Position numbers and translations under genes: made by a program. 16,638 nt of DNA from Sulfurospirillum arcachonense (GTDB taxonomy: Bacteria; Campylobacterota; Campylobacteria; Campylobacterales; Sulfurospirillaceae). The notes below the pieces were generated by a model. That model was not told the origin of the DNA and made no database searches. It worked only from the letters and a program-made list of their open reading frames with translations. Below, in pieces: positions 13,601-16,638 of the stretch. Where the stretch lies: positions 1 to 16,638 of the forward strand of contig DQTM01000048.1 of NCBI GenBank assembly GCA_015662785.1. Direction: 5' to 3'. Position 1 is the first letter of the stretch, and each line of letters starts with the position of its first letter.

Positions 13601-14807
13601 ACGGAATAACAAGTCTCTCACCTACTATTATGGTTGAACTTTTTTTGTTGTTAACTCTCATGATAGTGTTTATAGTTACATTAAATTTTCTAGATATTTT
13701 TCCCATTGTATCACCTGTTCTTATCGTATAATTTCTTGTTTTTGGTTTTAAGACAGGAATAACAAGTTTTTTGTTTATTCTTAAAGTATTTGATTTTAAT
13801 CTATTAAAATCTTTAATTATTTTATATGACACTCCATATCTTTTTCCTATGGAATAAAGTGAATCTCCTCTTTTAATCTTATGAACATAAAAACGCCCAT
13901 TATCTTTTTTAGGATCAAAGTTTTGTGCAAATGCCGTCTGTTTTCCATAAGGTATATAAAGATGGTAAGTACCCTTCTTCGGAGGAACAAAACCATATCT
14001 TAAATGAGGATTATATGACTTTATCTCTTTATATGACATACCAACACTATCGGCAATACTACTTAGCGTAGTACCGCCTTTTACCTCTACTTTTGCAAAT
14101 GTGTGTGTTGAGCCTCTATTCATCAAATACCCAGCATCATGTCCGACTATAAAGTCAGTGCTATTTGAGAGGTGTTCCATCATCATTATTTTTCGAATAT
14201 AGATTCTACTCTCTCTTGGAATATATTTTTTATGCTTATTGAGTAAAACTGCCAAGTCATCTGTTCCAGCTCTTTTTATAGCTTTAGCTACTCTTCCTTC
14301 ACCACAGTTATATGCAATAGCCACAAGATACCACTTTCCAAATCTTTTATGAAGATACTTTAGGTACTTTATAGCTGCTTCAGTTGATTTAACTGGATCT
14401 CGTCTTTCATCTACATATAAATTTATCTCTAGACCAAATTTTCTACCAGTATATGGCATAAATTGCCAAATTCCAGCTGCTTTTGCGCTTGAGTATGCTC
14501 TTGGTACAAAGTTTGATTCTGCCATAGCAAGATACAAAAAAGCATCAGGAATATCCGCCTCTTTTAGCATACTTCTTAAAACTGGTATAAATCTGTTACC
14601 ATTTTCTAGCACTCTTAAAAAGTGTTTTGTTTTGTATCTGTCAGCATCTTCTTTCATAGTAATAAAAAGAAGATCAGTCATGAAGGTTGGGTCAATGTCA
14701 AGGCTTTTTAAAACCTTTGCTTGTTCGCGGTAATTTGTTTCTACACTTAAAAATGCATTTGCACTTTGTATCAATAGTGCAACTAAAATCAAAAATCTAA
14801 ATAACAT
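13590..14807 (-). CDS. mltD: Membrane-bound lytic murein transglycosylase D
   Basis: This enzyme cleaves the glycan strand of peptidoglycan to 1,6-anhydro ends in the periplasm. The 405-residue precursor has a Sec signal peptide (MLFRFLILVALLIQSANAF). Its SLT (family 1) domain has catalytic Glu97 in AMAESNF, followed by SSAKAAGIWQFMPYTGRKFGL and AYNCGEGRVAKAI. The C-terminal half carries LysM modules: two clear ones (HKIKRGDSLYSIGKRYGVS...LVIP and IRTGDTMGKISRKFNVT...LVIP) and one degenerate copy before them (VKGGTTLSSIADSVGMS). There is no lipobox, unlike E. coli MltD, so it may be soluble. AAGGGAG precedes the ATG and a promoter lies just upstream. It is the first gene of the envelope operon. 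Confidence 0.93.
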   Translation of the reverse strand: MLFRFLILVALLIQSANAFLSVETNYREQAKVLKSLDIDPTFMTDLLFITMKEDADRYKTKHFLRVLENGNRFIPVLRSMLKEADIPDAFLYLAMAESNFVPRAYSSAKAAGIWQFMPYTGRKFGLEINLYVDERRDPVKSTEAAIKYLKYLHKRFGKWYLVAIAYNCGEGRVAKAIKRAGTDDLAVLLNKHKKYIPRESRIYIRKIMMMEHLSNSTDFIVGHDAGYLMNRGSTHTFAKVEVKGGTTLSSIADSVGMSYKEIKSYNPHLRYGFVPPKKGTYHLYIPYGKQTAFAQNFDPKKDNGRFYVHKIKRGDSLYSIGKRYGVSYKIIKDFNRLKSNTLRINKKLVIPVLKPKTRNYTIRTGDTMGKISRKFNVTINTIMRVNNKKSSTIIVGERLVIPYVY

Positions 14808-14822
14808 CCAACTCCCTTAAAT

Positions 14823-14849
14823 ATTATAACTACTCATAAAGTAATTATA
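14823..14849 (-). promoter_or_regulatory. Promoter region of the mltD-mrdA operon
   Basis: Read on the minus strand the gap between tatD and mltD holds two perfect TATAAT hexamers, at 14849-14844 and 14828-14823. Either could serve as a -10. The nearer one would start RNA about ten bases before the mltD ATG, which leaves room only for the AAGGGAG site. The farther one gives a more usual leader of about 30 bases. No -35 is recognisable. Confidence 0.45.
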
Positions 14850-14860
14850 ATACCTAATTT

Positions 14861-15643
14861 TCACTTTGCGAATGCTTTAAAGAGCCTTTTTGCGTTAGTT
14901 GAGGTTAAATCTTCTATCTCTTTAACCTCCTTATCCAATAATTCAGCAATTTTTTCTACTACAAACCTGGTGTATGCAGGTTCGTTTCTTTTTCCACGAT
15001 GAGGCTGTGGCGTAAGATAAGGAGCATCTGTTTCGGCTACAAGTTTATCCAGTGGAATTTTAGATAATACTTCTACTAATTGCTTCGCATTTCTAAAAGT
15101 TAAAACTCCACCAATACCAAAATAGAATCCATCATTTGCTAAACTAAGAAGGTGTTCACTTGCATTATAACAGTGAAGAACTCCTCCTACTTCTTTAGCT
15201 CCATTTTCTAACAAAACTCTTTTGCTATCATCATTTGCATCTCTTATATGTACAATGAGTGGTTTTTTTACACTTTTTGCCAACTCAATATGTTTTTTAA
15301 AAACCTCTTGTTGCTCAAGTTTTTCTACTTTTTTTTCATTTTCATCATCGGGAAGTCTATAGTAATCCAAACCACACTCTCCAACAGCAATGCACTTTTC
15401 ATCTTCTAAAAACTCTCTTAATATTTTTTCATCATACTGTTTATGATGATAAGGGTGAACCCCTGCTGCAAAGTAGATGTTTTCATTTTTATGAGCAATC
15501 TCTTGAGCTTTTTTCAAATCATTTATGTCAGCCCCAGGGATTAAAATACCCTCAACTCCATTTGCTTTAGCATTGGCTAAAACCTCATCCAAATCTTCAT
15601 TGTATCTCTCATCATCAAGATGAGCATGTGTATCTATTATCAA
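14861..15643 (-). CDS. tatD: TatD-family metal-dependent deoxyribonuclease
   Basis: This cytoplasmic TIM-barrel metallohydrolase of the TatD/YcfH family, 260 residues long, has 3'-5' exonuclease activity in characterised members. Metal ligands are in place: THAHLD near the start (the two His of H-x-H), GECGLDYY (the bridging Glu), VHIRDAND (His), GVLHCYNAS (His) and AETDAPYLTP (Asp). The start is TTG with AGGA seven bases upstream, just after the stop of the diguanylate cyclase gene. A gap with a new promoter separates it from mltD. Its physiological substrate in this organism is unknown. Confidence 0.92.
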   Translation of the reverse strand: MIIDTHAHLDDERYNEDLDEVLANAKANGVEGILIPGADINDLKKAQEIAHKNENIYFAAGVHPYHHKQYDEKILREFLEDEKCIAVGECGLDYYRLPDDENEKKVEKLEQQEVFKKHIELAKSVKKPLIVHIRDANDDSKRVLLENGAKEVGGVLHCYNASEHLLSLANDGFYFGIGGVLTFRNAKQLVEVLSKIPLDKLVAETDAPYLTPQPHRGKRNEPAYTRFVVEKIAELLDKEVKEIEDLTSTNAKRLFKAFAK

Positions 15644-15651
15644 ATTTATTC

Positions 15652-16638
15652 CTAATCTTCTGCTAATTCTACTCTATTTCGTCCACTATTTTTTGCATTA
15701 TATAGAGCCATATCTGCTTGGTTTAGCATCTCTTCTACACCCTCATCACAACTGAATGTGATACCTATAGAGACCGTATATTGTATCTCATTATTATTGA
15801 TACTAATTATATTTTTGGCTATTTTTAGTCGTAGGCGTACAAATATTTCAACTGCGCTACTCTTATCTATGTTTTTAAGAAGAACACAAAACTCCTCTCC
15901 ACCAAACCTAGCAACTACATCAGAACCCTTAATACTCTCTGTAATAAGCCTAACTAACTCTTCAATAGCTACATCACCTACATCGTGACCATAAGTATCA
16001 TTTACATTTTTAAACTTATCTATATCTATCATAGCAACTGCAAACTCTTCACCACTACTTTTACACTCTTCCATATATGAATTTATCTCTTTATAAAAGC
16101 TTTTTCTGTTTCTTGCCCCAGTCAAAAAGTCTGTATTTGCCATGTCGCTTATGGTTTCAATGTACTCCAATGACTCAATAGCATTATTAACCCTACAAAC
16201 TAACTCTTCTTTTGTAAAAGGTTTATTTATAAAATCATTTGCTCCTATTTTGAGGAATTTTGAAGATATCATTTCTTCACTATTCGCTGTAATTCCAATA
16301 ATGCTCATCTGCATTTTTGAGTACTCTTCACGAAGTGTCTTAGTAAGCTCAAAACCATCAATTACAGGCATATTATAGTCAGTCAAAACCAATTTTATAT
16401 CAGGATTATCTTTCATATAAACCAAAGCTTCTTCACCATGAGCGGCACTTAAAACTTTGTACATTTGAAGATTTAACATCTTTTTTATCTCATTTCGCAT
16501 TACAATGGAGTCATCAACAACCATAACTTTATAGTCTCTATTTTTTGAGAGTCTCTCTATGAGTTGAAAAATATAATTTACATCATCCATATTGCCTTTA
16601 TAGACATAATCAATAACATCTTTTTTAAGTATTTCATC
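15652..16638 (-). CDS. Receiver-GGDEF diguanylate cyclase, 5' end outside window
   Basis: This response regulator makes cyclic di-GMP when its receiver domain is phosphorylated. From the ATG at 16590 (312 residues) it shows a complete REC domain: acidic pair DD (26-27), phosphoacceptor Asp71 (LTDYNMP), Thr101 and Lys123 (NKPF). A GGDEF domain follows, with FLTGARNR, DIDKFKNVNDTYGHDVGD and the active-site GGEEF at 230-234. The frame stays open upstream of 16590 to the window edge, adding DEILKKDVIDYVYKGN. Together with the next residues this resembles the end of another receiver domain (DYVxK, then a helix and KN). The true protein is therefore probably REC-REC-GGDEF, like the CbrR-type regulator next to tatD in C. 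jejuni as I recall. The position expected to be RxxD reads KGSD, so product inhibition may be lost. Confidence 0.88.
   Translation of the reverse strand, partial: DEILKKDVIDYVYKGNMDDVNYIFQLIERLSKNRDYKVMVVDDSIVMRNEIKKMLNLQMYKVLSAAHGEEALVYMKDNPDIKLVLTDYNMPVIDGFELTKTLREEYSKMQMSIIGITANSEEMISSKFLKIGANDFINKPFTKEELVCRVNNAIESLEYIETISDMANTDFLTGARNRKSFYKEINSYMEECKSSGEEFAVAMIDIDKFKNVNDTYGHDVGDVAIEELVRLITESIKGSDVVARFGGEEFCVLLKNIDKSSAVEIFVRLRLKIAKNIISINNNEIQYTVSIGITFSCDEGVEEMLNQADMALYNAKNSGRNRVELAED

Noticed and set aside
1..16638. Defence system, toxin-antitoxin pair, prophage or biosynthetic cluster
   Set aside because: Every substantial frame is explained by housekeeping or envelope genes in an order typical of the phylum, and no nuclease-effector, integrase or synthase signature was found apart from TatD and YbeY.

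Overview
The window is AT-rich (roughly one third G+C by eye), densely packed, ordinary-looking chromosomal DNA. It most likely comes from a Campylobacterota (former Epsilonproteobacteria) genome, probably a free-living Sulfurimonas-like member. Reasons: the gene set and order closely match two blocks I recall from Campylobacter jejuni (mobB-fbp-small ORF-metG-unknown, and tatD-mltD-rlpA-kdsC-lptC-lptA-engB-mreD-like-pbp2). Short ArgA-type acetylglutamate synthase, TTG/GTG starts and overlapping stop/start codons are also typical of the group. The genus is an inference. I see no tRNA, rRNA, CRISPR, insertion sequence or phage gene.

Layout. 1-135 is a non-coding edge. A minus-strand lipoprotein of unknown function (136-678) is divergent from the plus-strand block (767-7481), with extended -10 promoters for both sides in the gap. 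The plus block holds a YeeZ-like NAD(P)-binding protein, mobB (with its own TATAAT box), fbp, a 64-residue four-cysteine protein, metG, a 311-residue protein with a MurE/MurF-like N-terminus but no ATP-binding loop, ybeY and a Na+/Ca2+-type exchanger. It ends in a hairpin-plus-T terminator at 7479-7507. A REP-like palindrome with a GTAG box lies just before metG.

The minus block converges on that terminator and reads from the right edge leftwards. A diguanylate cyclase response regulator, whose frame stays open to the window edge and which probably has a second receiver domain outside, is followed by tatD. After a promoter-bearing gap come mltD, rlpA, hisB, kdsC, lptC, lptA, engB, argA, an MreD-like membrane protein and mrdA (PBP2). 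From mltD to mrdA nearly every gene overlaps the next or is separated by a few bases, so this looks like one cell-envelope operon: peptidoglycan cleavage (MltD, RlpA), Kdo/LPS synthesis and export (KdsC, LptC, LptA) and cell elongation (MreD-like, PBP2). Two amino-acid genes (hisB, argA) and a ribosome-assembly GTPase (engB) are embedded in it.

No obviously new multi-gene system is visible. The items most worth a second look are the pseudo-Mur-ligase protein, the REP-like element, an over-represented TACATGTA palindrome (seven copies), a 16-bp direct repeat around the mobB promoter, a 26-codon ORF bridging mobB and fbp by 4-nt overlaps, and the truncated two-receiver diguanylate cyclase with a degenerate inhibitory site.
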